From positions 248,001 to 312,000 of the forward strand of contig JAXLTD010000004.1 of assembly GCA_046330225.1 (NCBI GenBank): a stretch of 64,000 nt of DNA, given 5' to 3'. Under the pieces are notes generated by a model that worked only from the letters and a program-made list of their open reading frames with translations, had not been told where the DNA came from and searched no databases. The DNA comes from CANJIV01 sp046330225 (GTDB taxonomy: Bacteria > Actinomycetota > Thermoleophilia > Solirubrobacterales > Solirubrobacteraceae). Positions 45,862 to 54,650 of the stretch are shown here, piece by piece. How positions within the stretch are numbered: the stretch's first letter is position 1; the number at the start of each line of letters is the position of its first letter. Made by a program: the position numbers and the translations under genes.

Positions 45862-48234
45862 ATGCCCGTGTTCCGAGGGGTGACGGTGCCCTGCCGCCAC
45901 CGCATCCAGAGCCGTGCCCGCGCCCTCGTGGCCGCGACGGTCCTGGCCGCCCTCGGCGCCGCGGCGCCGGCGGCGCAGGCTCAGGGCTGGCAGCCCGGCG
46001 GCGGCTCGCCCGGCCGGGCGGGCAGCGCGCCGATCGACCCGGGCGCCGCCCCGGTCAGCGCCCTGTGGGCCAAGACCGCGCCGACCGACGCGAACGTCGT
46101 CACGCCACCCGGGATCGGCGAAGGCACGCGGCCGGCGACCCAGCGCGTCGCGTATGGGACCGCGAACGGCCGCGTCCACGTCCAGGCCCTGGCCACCGGC
46201 GCGCCGGTCGGGCCCGAGGCCGGCATCGACATCGACGAGGGGACGCCGGACGCCGACGTGTTCGGCCCGGTCGGGGCCGGGATCGGCATCGTGAGCAGCG
46301 CGAACCCGTCGGCGCCCGGGCAGCTCTTCGCGCTCCACAACGACACGAACCAGGGCGGCGGCGCTGACGACATCGCGATCGCCCAGATCGACGAGGCCTC
46401 CGGGCTGCTCGTGCAGGACGTCCCGGTGCCGGGCACGGACGGCTACGGCGCGGCCGCCACGCCAGTGCTCACCTCCGCCGGGTCCGCGTCGGACGGGCGC
46501 GCTCTCTTCTTCGTCGCCGTCTCCGGAGGCGGCCCGCGCCTCTTCCGGGTGCCGATCAGCGCCGCCGGCACGATCGCGGCAGCCACGGGCACCCCGACGA
46601 GCGTCGCCGTGCCCGGAGCGACCGCGGACGCCGGGCCCGCGCTCGCCTTCCTGCGCACGCCTGGCAGCGGCGCCTCCGAGCAGTACGTCGTGCTCGGGAC
46701 CGCGACCGGCGTGGTCTCCTTCCGGGCCGGCGACCTGGCGCCCGGCCCCGCCTCCGGGCCGCTGGGCGGCACCGCGCACACCCCGGCCGCCCCGCTGGCC
46801 GCGGGCGGCCTGACTCCCGGCGACGACCCCGGCGCGCCGGCCACGTCGGCAGCCCTGCTGGTCGCGGTCCAGTCGGGCGGCTCGACGATCGTCCGCCGCC
46901 TCGCGCAGTCCGATTCGAGCCCGGTCCTGAGCCCGGCGGGGGCGAGCAGCACGCTCGCCGGCACCCCGGCCCCCGGCCTCGCCACGAGCCAGTCCGCGAC
47001 CGCCTCCGGCGCGACCGGCGGCACCGTCGCGGTGGGCACGTCGGCCAACCTCTACGTGCTGGATGGGGACTCGCTGACCGTTCGCGGGACGTTCAGCCCG
47101 GGGCCGCTGCCGGCCGGGCAGGGGTTCGGGGCCGCCGCCCCGGCGATCGCCGGCGGCCTGGTCGCGGCCGCCCGCGACGACGGGCGCCAGGTCGTCGCCG
47201 ACGCCGCGGACGCCAGCCCGCTCAGCGCCGCGGACTTCACGCCCCAGAGCGCGAGCGCCGGCGCCACCCGGCCGGGCGGGCAGCCCGCGCTGGCCCGCGG
47301 CGCCGTCCTCTTCGCCAGCGACCGCGGCCTCTTCGCCTACGAGTCCAGGGACGTCACCGCGCCGACCGTCCGCCTGGAGGCGCCCGGACCGCAGGCCCGC
47401 GTGGCCGGCACGGCGACCTTCACCGCCACGATCTACGACCAGCGCGGGATCGACACGGCGGAGTTCCGCCTGAACAACAAGCTCATCGGCACCGCGACCG
47501 CGCCGGCCAGCGGGTCGGAGCACGAGCCGGGCGGCGCGCCGTTCACCGTGACGTACGACACGCGCAAGCTCCCGAGCGACAAGACCTACTACTACGTCGT
47601 GACGGCCACGGACACGAACGGGCTCACGAAGCAGTCGGTGACCCGCCGCATCGTCATCACGAACCCGGCCACGCGCCGGCTGAAGCCCGGCCGCTGCGCC
47701 AACACCTTGCGCGGCTCCAACTCCGACGACGTCCTGGGCGGGTCGGCCCTCGGCGACGCGATCTACGGGCGGGCCGGCGACGACGTGCTCACCGGGGTCG
47801 CCGGTGACGACTGCCTGTACGGCTCCACCGGCGCCGACGCGCTCTCAGGCGGCTCGGGGACCGACCTGCTCTCCGGCTGGCTCGGGGAGGACCTCCTGCT
47901 CGGCGGGACCGGCAACGACACCCTGCTGGGCGGCGGCGCCGACGACGTCGTGCGCGGCCAGTACGGAAACGACAAGCTCGACGGCGGCTCGGGGAACGAC
48001 AAGCTCGACGGGGGCCGCGGCAACGACCGGCTCATCGGCGGCTCCGGCAACGACCGGCTGATCGGCGGGACCGGGGTCGACGCGTTCTACGGCCAGGGCG
48101 GCAGCGACACGATCGACTCGGTCGACGCCCGCGCCGAGACGGTCGACTGCGGCCCAGGCCGCGACACGGCGACGGTCGACCGCATCGACCGGGTGCGCCG
48201 CTGCGACCGCGTGCGCTACCGGGCGCCCGGCTGA
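45862..48234 (+). CDS. Large secreted protein with RTX calcium-binding repeats
   Basis: A 790-aa exported protein. The signal peptide ends near AAPAAQAQG. Residues about 50-500 look like a beta-propeller-type region rich in Ala/Gly/Thr (repeated A-G-x-P-x-x-A-A-L-L-V-A). An Ig-like segment follows (about 500-605, DVTAPTVRLEAPGPQARVAG, EFRLNNKLIGTATAP). From about 613 to 745 come at least 12 RTX nonapeptides of the form G-G-x-G-N-D-x-L (for example GGSGNDKLDGG, GGRGNDRLIGG), which fold around Ca2+ outside the cell. The C-terminus has a paired-Cys tail (VDCGPGRD, RRCDRV). No type I secretion genes are nearby and a Sec signal is present. Function unknown. Confidence 0.88.
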   Translation: MPVFRGVTVPCRHRIQSRARALVAATVLAALGAAAPAAQAQGWQPGGGSPGRAGSAPIDPGAAPVSALWAKTAPTDANVVTPPGIGEGTRPATQRVAYGTANGRVHVQALATGAPVGPEAGIDIDEGTPDADVFGPVGAGIGIVSSANPSAPGQLFALHNDTNQGGGADDIAIAQIDEASGLLVQDVPVPGTDGYGAAATPVLTSAGSASDGRALFFVAVSGGGPRLFRVPISAAGTIAAATGTPTSVAVPGATADAGPALAFLRTPGSGASEQYVVLGTATGVVSFRAGDLAPGPASGPLGGTAHTPAAPLAAGGLTPGDDPGAPATSAALLVAVQSGGSTIVRRLAQSDSSPVLSPAGASSTLAGTPAPGLATSQSATASGATGGTVAVGTSANLYVLDGDSLTVRGTFSPGPLPAGQGFGAAAPAIAGGLVAAARDDGRQVVADAADASPLSAADFTPQSASAGATRPGGQPALARGAVLFASDRGLFAYESRDVTAPTVRLEAPGPQARVAGTATFTATIYDQRGIDTAEFRLNNKLIGTATAPASGSEHEPGGAPFTVTYDTRKLPSDKTYYYVVTATDTNGLTKQSVTRRIVITNPATRRLKPGRCANTLRGSNSDDVLGGSALGDAIYGRAGDDVLTGVAGDDCLYGSTGADALSGGSGTDLLSGWLGEDLLLGGTGNDTLLGGGADDVVRGQYGNDKLDGGSGNDKLDGGRGNDRLIGGSGNDRLIGGTGVDAFYGQGGSDTIDSVDARAETVDCGPGRDTATVDRIDRVRRCDRVRYRAPG

Positions 48235-48262
48235 GCGCGGCGGGCGCGCCACACCCGGTTGA

Positions 48263-48275
48263 TAGCGTGATCCGG
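48263..48275 (+). promoter_or_regulatory. Likely -10 of leaderless AlsS-like operon transcript
   Basis: TAGCGT at 48263-48268, then 7 bases, then GTG 48276. This supports the GTG at 48276 over the in-frame GTG at 48267. Confidence 0.5.
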
Positions 48276-49928
48276 GTGAGCGGGCGGCGCGCATCCGACG
48301 TGTTCGTGGAGTGCCTGGAGGCCGAAGGCGTCCGGCACGTCTTCGGCATCCCGGGCGAGGAGACGCTCGACCTCAACGAGTCACTGGAGAACTCCTCGGT
48401 GGCCTTCGTGCCCGTCCGGCACGAGCAGGGCGGCGCCTACATGGCCGACGCCTACGGGCGGCTGACCGGCCGGGCCGGCGTCTGCCTGGGCACGCTTGGC
48501 CCGGGCGCGACGAACCTCATCACCGCCGTCGCGGACGCCTACCTCGACCGCGCCCCGCTCGTCGCGCTCACCGGACAGGGCGACCTCGAGCGGATGCACA
48601 AGGAGTCCCACCAGTACCTCGACATCGTCGGGGTGATGGCCCCGATCACGAAGTGGAACGCCCGCCTGACCGCCCCGGAGATCATCCCCGAGGTCGTCCG
48701 CAAGGCCTTCAAGGTCGCCGAGACCGAGAAGCCCGGCGCCACCCACATCGAGCTGCCCGAGGACGTCATGGCCGCGCCGCTGGACGCCGAGCCGATCCCC
48801 CGCCGCGCCCCGGTCCTGCCCGAGCCTGGCGCCCGCGACATCCTGCGCGCCGCCGAGCTGATCCGCGGCGCCGTGAGCCCGGTGGCGCTGGCCGGCAACG
48901 GCGTCGTGCGCTCCCAGGCGGCGCCGGCGCTGCGCGAGTTCGTCCGCGCGACCGGGATCCCCGTGGCGGAGACGTTCATGGCCAAGGGCGTGCTGGGGGA
49001 GGAGGATCCGCACTGCCTCGGCACCGTCGGCCTGCAGCAGCGCGACTACGCGATGGCCGGCTTCGACGAGGCCGACGTGGTGATCGCGATCGGATTCGAC
49101 CTCGTGGAGCACGCGCCGCGCAACTGGAACCCCGGCGGCGAGAAGCGCATCGTCGTGATCGACACGGTCCCGGCTGAGATCGACGCGGGCTTCATCCCCG
49201 AGGTCGAGCTGGTCGGCGACATCTACCACGTGCTCGCCCGCCTGGGCGAGGAGCTGCGCGACGCGCCCTTTCACGACAGCGCGCCGGGCTCGACGGCGCT
49301 GCGCGACTTCGTGGCGGGCCGGCTCGAGGAGGCGCGCCACGACGACGCCTTCCCCGTCCAGCCGCCGCGGGCGCTGTGGGAGATCCGGCAGGCGCTCGGT
49401 CGCGACGACATCCTCATCTCCGACGTCGGCCTGCACAAGCTCTGGATCTCCCGCATGTTCCCGGCCCGCGAGCCCAACACGGTCCTGATCGCCAACGGCC
49501 TGGCCGGCATGGGCTTCGCCGTGCCGAGCGCGGTGGCCGCCAAGCTCGTCCATCCGGACCGCAACGTCGTCACGGTCAGCGGCGACGGCGGCTTCCTCAT
49601 GAACTTCCAGGAGCTCGAGACCGCGGCGCGGCTGCGCACGCCGTTCGTGAACGTGGTCTGGGAGAACCGCCAGTACGGGTCGATCGTCTGGAAGCAGGAC
49701 AAGAAGTTCGGCCGCCACTTCGGCGTCGACTTCACGAACCCCGACTTCGTCAAGCTCGGGGAGTCCTTCGGCCTGCCGGCCTGGCGCTGCGAATCGGCCG
49801 ACGACTTCGGGGCGCGCCTGCGTCAGGCGCTCGCGCTCGACGTCCCGTCGCTGATCGTGCTGCCGATCGACTACTCGCTCGACGTGGCGATGTCCACGGA
49901 ACTCGGAACGGAGACGGTGCCCACATGA
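48276..49928 (+). CDS. Thiamine-diphosphate enzyme, catabolic acetolactate synthase-like
   Basis: A 550-aa ThDP enzyme. The catalytic Glu is in VRHEQGGAYMADAYGR; GPGATNLITAVADAYLD and the central domain are present. The ThDP motif reads SGDGGFLMNFQELETAARLRTPFVNVVWENRQYGS. The SGDGGFL-MELETA style is nearer to AlsS (pyruvate to 2-acetolactate without a regulatory subunit) than to biosynthetic IlvB, and no ilvN follows. Direct coupling to an aldehyde dehydrogenase leaves open a 2-oxo-acid decarboxylase role that yields an aldehyde. Confidence 0.85.
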   Translation: MSGRRASDVFVECLEAEGVRHVFGIPGEETLDLNESLENSSVAFVPVRHEQGGAYMADAYGRLTGRAGVCLGTLGPGATNLITAVADAYLDRAPLVALTGQGDLERMHKESHQYLDIVGVMAPITKWNARLTAPEIIPEVVRKAFKVAETEKPGATHIELPEDVMAAPLDAEPIPRRAPVLPEPGARDILRAAELIRGAVSPVALAGNGVVRSQAAPALREFVRATGIPVAETFMAKGVLGEEDPHCLGTVGLQQRDYAMAGFDEADVVIAIGFDLVEHAPRNWNPGGEKRIVVIDTVPAEIDAGFIPEVELVGDIYHVLARLGEELRDAPFHDSAPGSTALRDFVAGRLEEARHDDAFPVQPPRALWEIRQALGRDDILISDVGLHKLWISRMFPAREPNTVLIANGLAGMGFAVPSAVAAKLVHPDRNVVTVSGDGGFLMNFQELETAARLRTPFVNVVWENRQYGSIVWKQDKKFGRHFGVDFTNPDFVKLGESFGLPAWRCESADDFGARLRQALALDVPSLIVLPIDYSLDVAMSTELGTETVPT

Positions 49929-51397
49929 CCACGGCAACACAGGAGCAGGCTGCCCTCGACTCGGTCCCCAAGGGCCTCTTCGTAGGCGGAGAGTGGATCG
50001 ACGCGACCGCCGGCGCGACGCTGCCGGTCGAGGACCCGGCCACCGGCGAGCCGCTGTGCCAGGTCGCCGACGCGACGCCCGAGGACGCGCTGGGCGCCCT
50101 GACGGCGGCGGTGGCCGCCCAGGAGGAGTGGGCCCGGGTCACGCCGCGCGCCCGCGGCGAGATCCTCCGCGCCGCCTTCGAGGAGATGATCGCGCGCACC
50201 GAGGAGCTCGCGCTGATCATGACGCTCGAGATGGGCAAGCCGCTGGCCGAGTCCCGCGGAGAGATCGCCTACGCGGCCGAGTACCTGCGCTGGTACTCGG
50301 AGGAGGCGGTGCGGATCAACGGCCGCTTCACCTCCCACTACAACGGCGGCGGGCGGGTCCTGACGATGCGCCAGCCGGTCGGGCCCTGCATCTTCATCAC
50401 GCCCTGGAACTTCCCGATGGCCATGGGGACGCGCAAGATCGGCCCGGCCATCGCGGCGGGCTGCACCATCGTGGTCAAGCCGGCCAAGCAGACGCCGCTG
50501 TGCATGCTCGCGCTCGCCGACATCCTCGATCGGGCCGGGCTGCCGGGCGGCGTGCTCAACGTCGTGACGAGCAACTCCTCGGGCCGGACGATGGCCCCGC
50601 TGATCGCCGATCCCCGCGCCCGCAAGCTCTCGTTCACCGGCTCGACCGAGGTCGGCCGCACGCTCATCGGGCAGGCCGCCGAGCAGATCCTCCGCGTGTC
50701 GATGGAGCTGGGGGGCAACGCGCCGTTTGTCGTGTTCGACGACGCCGACCTCGACGCCGCCGTCGACGGGGCGCTGCTCGCCAAGATGCGCAACATGGGC
50801 GAAGCCTGCACGTCCGCCAACCGCTTCATCGTCCACGAGTCGGTCGCGGACGAGTTCGGCCGGCGCCTGGCCGAGAAGCTCGGCAGCCTGCGGGTCGGGC
50901 GGGGGACCGAGGACGGCGTGCAAGTGGGACCGCTCATCGATCAGCCGGCCGTCGACAAGGTCGCCGAGCTGGTCGGCGACGCGATCGGACGCGGCGCCGA
51001 GCCGCTGACCGGGGCGGAGCCGGGCACCGGGCCGGGCTACTTCTACTCCCCGACCGTCCTCGGGAGCGTGCCGGACGACGCCCGCGTGCTGAGCGAGGAG
51101 ATCTTCGGGCCGGTCGCCCCGATCACCACGTTCTCGGCCGACGACGAGGCCGTCGCGAAGGCCAACGACACCGAGTACGGCCTCGTCGCCTACGTCTTCA
51201 CGGGCGGGCTGAACCGGGCGCTGCGCGTCATCGAGGGGCTGGACACCGGGATGGTCGGCCTCAACCAGGGCCTGGTCTCGAACGCGGCGGCGCCGTTCGG
51301 CGGCGTCAAGCAGTCGGGCTACGGCCGCGAAGGCGGGCCCGAGGGCCTCGACGAGTACCTCGAGACGAAGTACGTCGCGATCAATCTCCCCGAATGA
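49925..51397 (+). CDS. NAD(P)-dependent aldehyde dehydrogenase, succinate-semialdehyde type
   Basis: A 490-aa aldehyde dehydrogenase closest in style to GabD. PWNFPMAMGTRKIGPAIAAGCTIVVKPAKQTP, FTGSTEVGR, the catalytic Glu in ELGGNAPFVVF, Cys in GEACTSANRF, and the final NAAAPFGGVKQSGYGREGGPEGLDEYLETKYV are all present. The ATG overlaps the ThDP-enzyme stop (ATGA). It may oxidise the aldehyde made by the upstream enzyme, or succinate semialdehyde. Confidence 0.93.
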   Translation: MTTATQEQAALDSVPKGLFVGGEWIDATAGATLPVEDPATGEPLCQVADATPEDALGALTAAVAAQEEWARVTPRARGEILRAAFEEMIARTEELALIMTLEMGKPLAESRGEIAYAAEYLRWYSEEAVRINGRFTSHYNGGGRVLTMRQPVGPCIFITPWNFPMAMGTRKIGPAIAAGCTIVVKPAKQTPLCMLALADILDRAGLPGGVLNVVTSNSSGRTMAPLIADPRARKLSFTGSTEVGRTLIGQAAEQILRVSMELGGNAPFVVFDDADLDAAVDGALLAKMRNMGEACTSANRFIVHESVADEFGRRLAEKLGSLRVGRGTEDGVQVGPLIDQPAVDKVAELVGDAIGRGAEPLTGAEPGTGPGYFYSPTVLGSVPDDARVLSEEIFGPVAPITTFSADDEAVAKANDTEYGLVAYVFTGGLNRALRVIEGLDTGMVGLNQGLVSNAAAPFGGVKQSGYGREGGPEGLDEYLETKYVAINLPE

Positions 51398-51870
51398 CCG
51401 AGCCGCGCCCGATCCTGATCGCCTACGACGGGTCCGAGGGCGCTCGCCGGGCGATCGCCGAGGCGGGCCGCGCCTTCGGGCCGGGCCGGGCCGCCGTCGT
51501 GACGACCGTGTGGTGCTCGCTGGCCGCGCTCGCGCCGTCCGCGATCTCCGGCCTGCCGCCGGGTGTGGCGCAGGCGAGCGTCGACCAGCTCGACGCGGCC
51601 ACCGAGCGTGAGGCCGCCGCGCAGGCGCAGGAGGGGGCCGAGGCGGCGCGGGCCGCAGGCTTCGAGGCCGAGCCGCTCGCCCACCGCGAGGACGGCGCCG
51701 CCTGGGCCGCCACCGTGGCGCTGGCCGACCAGCTCGACGCTGCCGCGATCGTCGTCGGGTCGCGCGGCCTGTCCGGCGTGAAGTCCGCGCTGCTGGGGTC
51801 GTTCTCGCGCGGCGTCGTGCACCACGCGCACCGGCCGGTGCTGGTGGTGCCGCCGGCGGAGTCTGCGTAG
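51394..51870 (+). CDS. Universal stress protein
   Basis: A 158-aa soluble Usp domain: ILIAYDGSEGARRAIAEAGRAF (ATP-site Asp), then AAAIVVGSRGLSGVKSALLGSFSRGVVHHAHRPVLVV, which carries the full G-x-x-G-x9-G-S nucleotide motif. It overlaps the aldehyde dehydrogenase by 4 bases and ends the operon. Probably ATP-binding and induced in stress. Confidence 0.93.
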   Translation: MTEPRPILIAYDGSEGARRAIAEAGRAFGPGRAAVVTTVWCSLAALAPSAISGLPPGVAQASVDQLDAATEREAAAQAQEGAEAARAAGFEAEPLAHREDGAAWAATVALADQLDAAAIVVGSRGLSGVKSALLGSFSRGVVHHAHRPVLVVPPAESA

Positions 51871-51879
51871 GGCATGGCT

Positions 51880-52118
51880 ACGAGCTGAGCCAGCGGCTGA
51901 CCGAACGCAGCGGCGGAGCGCTCGGCGCGCCCGAGGGATCGCTGTACCCGGCGCTGCACCGGCTCGAGCGCGCAGGACTCGTCGAGAGCTCGTGGAGCCG
52001 CGCCGAGGGGCGGCGCCGGCGGGTGTACCGCCTGACGCCAGCCGGCCGGCGGGCCGCCGAGGGGTCGCGCCGGGAGTGGCGGGCGTTCTCCGCCGCGGTC
52101 GAGCGGGTGCTGGCATGA
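51880..52118 (+). pseudogene. PadR-family regulator lacking its N-terminus
   Basis: In one frame HGYELSQRLTERSGGALGAP, EGSLYPALHRLERAGLVESS, GRRRRVYRLTPAGRRAAEG and REWRAFSAAVERVLA are read, the winged-helix recognition part of PadR. The first helix that normally precedes HGYEL is missing, and no start codon is available because the upstream gene ends only 9 bases earlier. A deletion joining the Usp gene to the middle of padR explains this. The stop overlaps the next ATG, as in intact PadR-HAAS pairs. Confidence 0.7.
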
Positions 52119-52475
52119 GCGCGAGCCCGATCGACGAGTGCCTGGCCGACCTGGCTGCCGCGCTGCACGTGCGCGGGGCGGCCCGGCGGCGGCTCCTGCG
52201 CGAGTGTCGCGATCACCTCGCCGACGCGGCGGAGGCGCGCGGAGGAGCCGCCGCGGTCCGCGCGTTCGGGCCTCCGGCCGAGATCGCTGCCGCGTTCGAT
52301 GCCGAGGTCGCTGCCCGCCGCGGCGTTTGTCTGGGACCGTGGCGAGCACGCGGCCGTCGCCGGGGCGCTCGGCGCCGCCGGCATCGAGGCACTGGCGGTC
52401 GTTGGGTGCTTCCTCGGGCTCGGCCCGGCCCTCGGCCTCTGGCGCCCGAGCCGCGACCCGAGACCGCGCCGGTAG
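52115..52475 (+). pseudogene. HAAS-domain protein (PadR partner), frameshifted
   Basis: ATG 52115 encodes a HAAS-type helical domain (SPIDECLADLAAALHVRG, LLRECRDHLADAAEARGG, AAAVRAFGPPAEIAAAFDAE). Near 52320 the frame changes to AFVWDRGEHAAVAGALGAAG and IEALAVVGCFLGLGPALGLW, a transmembrane helix, ending at the TAG 52473-52475. HAAS proteins are typical partners of PadR regulators. With padR truncated too, the module is probably inactive. Confidence 0.6.
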
Positions 52476-52630
52476 CGAACGAGCGAACCGGGCCGCGTCG
52501 AGGTTGGGCCGGCTGCGGCGGCCGAACCGCAGCTTCGGCGCTCGATGGCGCGAGGCTGCTCACCCAGGCCGAGCGGGTCACGGGATGTCCGGACGGCGGG
52601 AAGCGGCGCGTCCGCAGGCCCGGCGCCGCG

Positions 52631-53233
52631 CTACGCCACCCGCCGCGCGAGCTGCGGGTAGTCGGTGATCAGGCCCTCGTCGTCGAAGCGCAGGACCGAG
52701 TTGAAGTCGCTGTCCAGGCCGCGGAAGCGGATCGTCGCGCCGGCGCCGGGCTCGATGCGGACGTGCTCGTAGGCCTGGCGGACGCCGGTCACTCGCAGGT
52801 CGGGCACCGAGACCCAGGCCATCAGGAACTCGCGGCGGCCGCCCGCCAGCAGCCCCTCGCGCCGGACTGGCATGGTGTTCGTCAGGGGGGAGCGGCCGAG
52901 GTCGCAGTCCAGGGCGCCGGCGAACTGGTGCGCCTCGCCGCCGGGCAGCGCAAGGTCGGGCGCACCGGTCGCCTCCGCGTCGATCGACCAGGCGCCGTCG
53001 GCGTCGCGGCGCAGCTCGAGCCGCCGCGACCAGCCCTCGCCCGAGGCGCGGACGTCCAGGCGCGAAGTCACCCAGCCGGCGGCGGTCTCCAGCTCGTAGT
53101 CCAGGCGGTAGGGCAGCGGGTCGGCGCCGAGCTGGGTGCCGGTCGCGGACAGGCGGTCGTCGCCGAGGTCAACCGTCGCCGCCTCCGCCCGGAACGTGTC
53201 GGTGCCCGTCCAGATGCGGAAGCGGGCCCCCAC
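52631..53233 (-). CDS. Putative glycolipid-binding-domain protein
   Basis: A 200-aa protein of the putative glycolipid-binding (DUF1089) family. The repeating beta-strand pattern and conserved stretches YRLDYELETAAGWVTSRLDV, LTNTMPVRREGLL, MAWVSVPDL and LRFDDEGLITDYPQLARRV are typical. It has no signal peptide, so it is probably cytosolic. The ligand is unverified. It follows fumC after a 16-base gap on the same strand. About 155 bases on its other side (52476-52630) hold no gene. Confidence 0.8.
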   Translation of the reverse strand: MGARFRIWTGTDTFRAEAATVDLGDDRLSATGTQLGADPLPYRLDYELETAAGWVTSRLDVRASGEGWSRRLELRRDADGAWSIDAEATGAPDLALPGGEAHQFAGALDCDLGRSPLTNTMPVRREGLLAGGRREFLMAWVSVPDLRVTGVRQAYEHVRIEPGAGATIRFRGLDSDFNSVLRFDDEGLITDYPQLARRVA

Positions 53234-53249
53234 GGCTAGCTGTCTCCCA

Positions 53250-54581
53250 CTACGTCGCCTGGTTTCCGGCGGCGATCTTGCGCAAGTCCAGCGCGGCGTC
53301 GAGGACGTCCTCCTCGACCCCGTGCTCGCGGGCGACCTCCCGCAGGGTGCGCCCGCTGCTCGCAGCGTCCTTGACGATCTCGCTCGCGCGGTCGTAGCCG
53401 ATGTAGGGGTTCAGCGCGGTCGCCACCGCGAGCGTCGACTCCGCCGAGCGCTCGCAGCCCTCGAGGTTGGCCTCGATCCCGCTCACGCACTTCTCGGCGA
53501 AGAGCTTGGCCTTCGCGGTCAGGAGCTGAATCGACTCGAGCAGGTTGCGGGCGATGAGCGGCACGCGCACGTTGAGCTCGAAGTTGCCCTGGGCCCCGGC
53601 GAAGGAGATCGCGGTGTCGTTGCCGACGACCTGCGCCGCCACCTGCATGACGACCTCGGGGATGACCGGGTTGACCTTGCCCGGCATGATCGAGGAGCCC
53701 TTCTGCAGCTCGGGCAGCAGCAGCTCGCCGAGGCCGGCGCGCGGGCCCGAGCCCATCCAGGCGATGTCGTTGGCGATCTTCGTGACCGAGATGGCGACGA
53801 CCTTCAGCGCCCCCGACAGCTCGACGAGCGCATCGCGGTTGCCCTGGGCCTCGAACGGGTCCTCGGGGGGCGTGATCGCCAGGCCGGTCTGCTCGGAGAG
53901 CTTGGAGCGCACGCGCGCGGCGAACTCCGGATGGGTGTTCAGGCCGGTGCCGGTCGCGGTGCCCCCGAGCGGGATCTGGGCGACCTGCGGGAGCGTGTTC
54001 TGGATGCGCCGGATCCCCAGGCGGATCTGGGCGGCGTAGCCGCCGAACTCCTGGCCGAGGGTGACCGGGACCGCGTCCATGAGGTGGGTGCGGCCCGCCT
54101 TGACGATGTCGTGGAACTCGCCAGCCTTCGCGGCCAGCGCGGCCTCGAGCTGGCCGAGCGCCGGGAGGAGCTGGTGAGTCGTCTCGTCCAGCGCGGCGAG
54201 GTGGACGGCCGAGGGGAAGACGTCGTTGGAGGACTGCCCCATGTTCACGTGGTCGTTCTGGTGGGCGCCGTCGCCCGCCAGGTTGGCGATGACCTCGTTG
54301 GCGTTCATGTTCGACGAGGTGCCTGAGCCGGTCTGGAAGTAGTCGACCGGGAAGTGGTCGTCGAACTCGCCGGCGGCCACGCGGTCCGCGGCGGCCGCGA
54401 TCCGCTCGGCCAGCTCCGGCTCCAGGAGGCCGAGGTCGCCGTTGACGCGCGCGGCGGCGGCCTTGATGCGTCCGAGCCAGTGGACGACCTCGCGGTCGAT
54501 CGGCTCGCCCGAGACCGGGAAGTTCTCGACCGCCTTGGCGGTCTCGCCGCCCCACAGCTCCTGCCCTGCCTGCACGCCCAT
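53250..54581 (-). CDS. fumC: Class II fumarate hydratase
   Basis: A 443-aa TCA-cycle enzyme that hydrates fumarate to malate. The signature GSSIMPGKVNPVIPE, substrate regions TGSGTSSNMNANEVIAN and HVNMGQSSNDVFPS, and AGRTHLMDAVPVTLGQE are intact. The N-terminus is about 15-20 residues shorter than usual and starts right at the MGxxx(Y/W)G segment. The ATG at 54581 has a strong AGGAG seven bases upstream, so this short start is likely real. Confidence 0.96.
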   Translation of the reverse strand: MGVQAGQELWGGETAKAVENFPVSGEPIDREVVHWLGRIKAAAARVNGDLGLLEPELAERIAAAADRVAAGEFDDHFPVDYFQTGSGTSSNMNANEVIANLAGDGAHQNDHVNMGQSSNDVFPSAVHLAALDETTHQLLPALGQLEAALAAKAGEFHDIVKAGRTHLMDAVPVTLGQEFGGYAAQIRLGIRRIQNTLPQVAQIPLGGTATGTGLNTHPEFAARVRSKLSEQTGLAITPPEDPFEAQGNRDALVELSGALKVVAISVTKIANDIAWMGSGPRAGLGELLLPELQKGSSIMPGKVNPVIPEVVMQVAAQVVGNDTAISFAGAQGNFELNVRVPLIARNLLESIQLLTAKAKLFAEKCVSGIEANLEGCERSAESTLAVATALNPYIGYDRASEIVKDAASSGRTLREVAREHGVEEDVLDAALDLRKIAAGNQAT

Positions 54582-54650
54582 GTTGGTCTCCTGCGTCGTC
54601 GAAGTCCGGTCCCCAAACCTAGCGCGGGGCCGCCGGGGCCGCCGCGCGCC

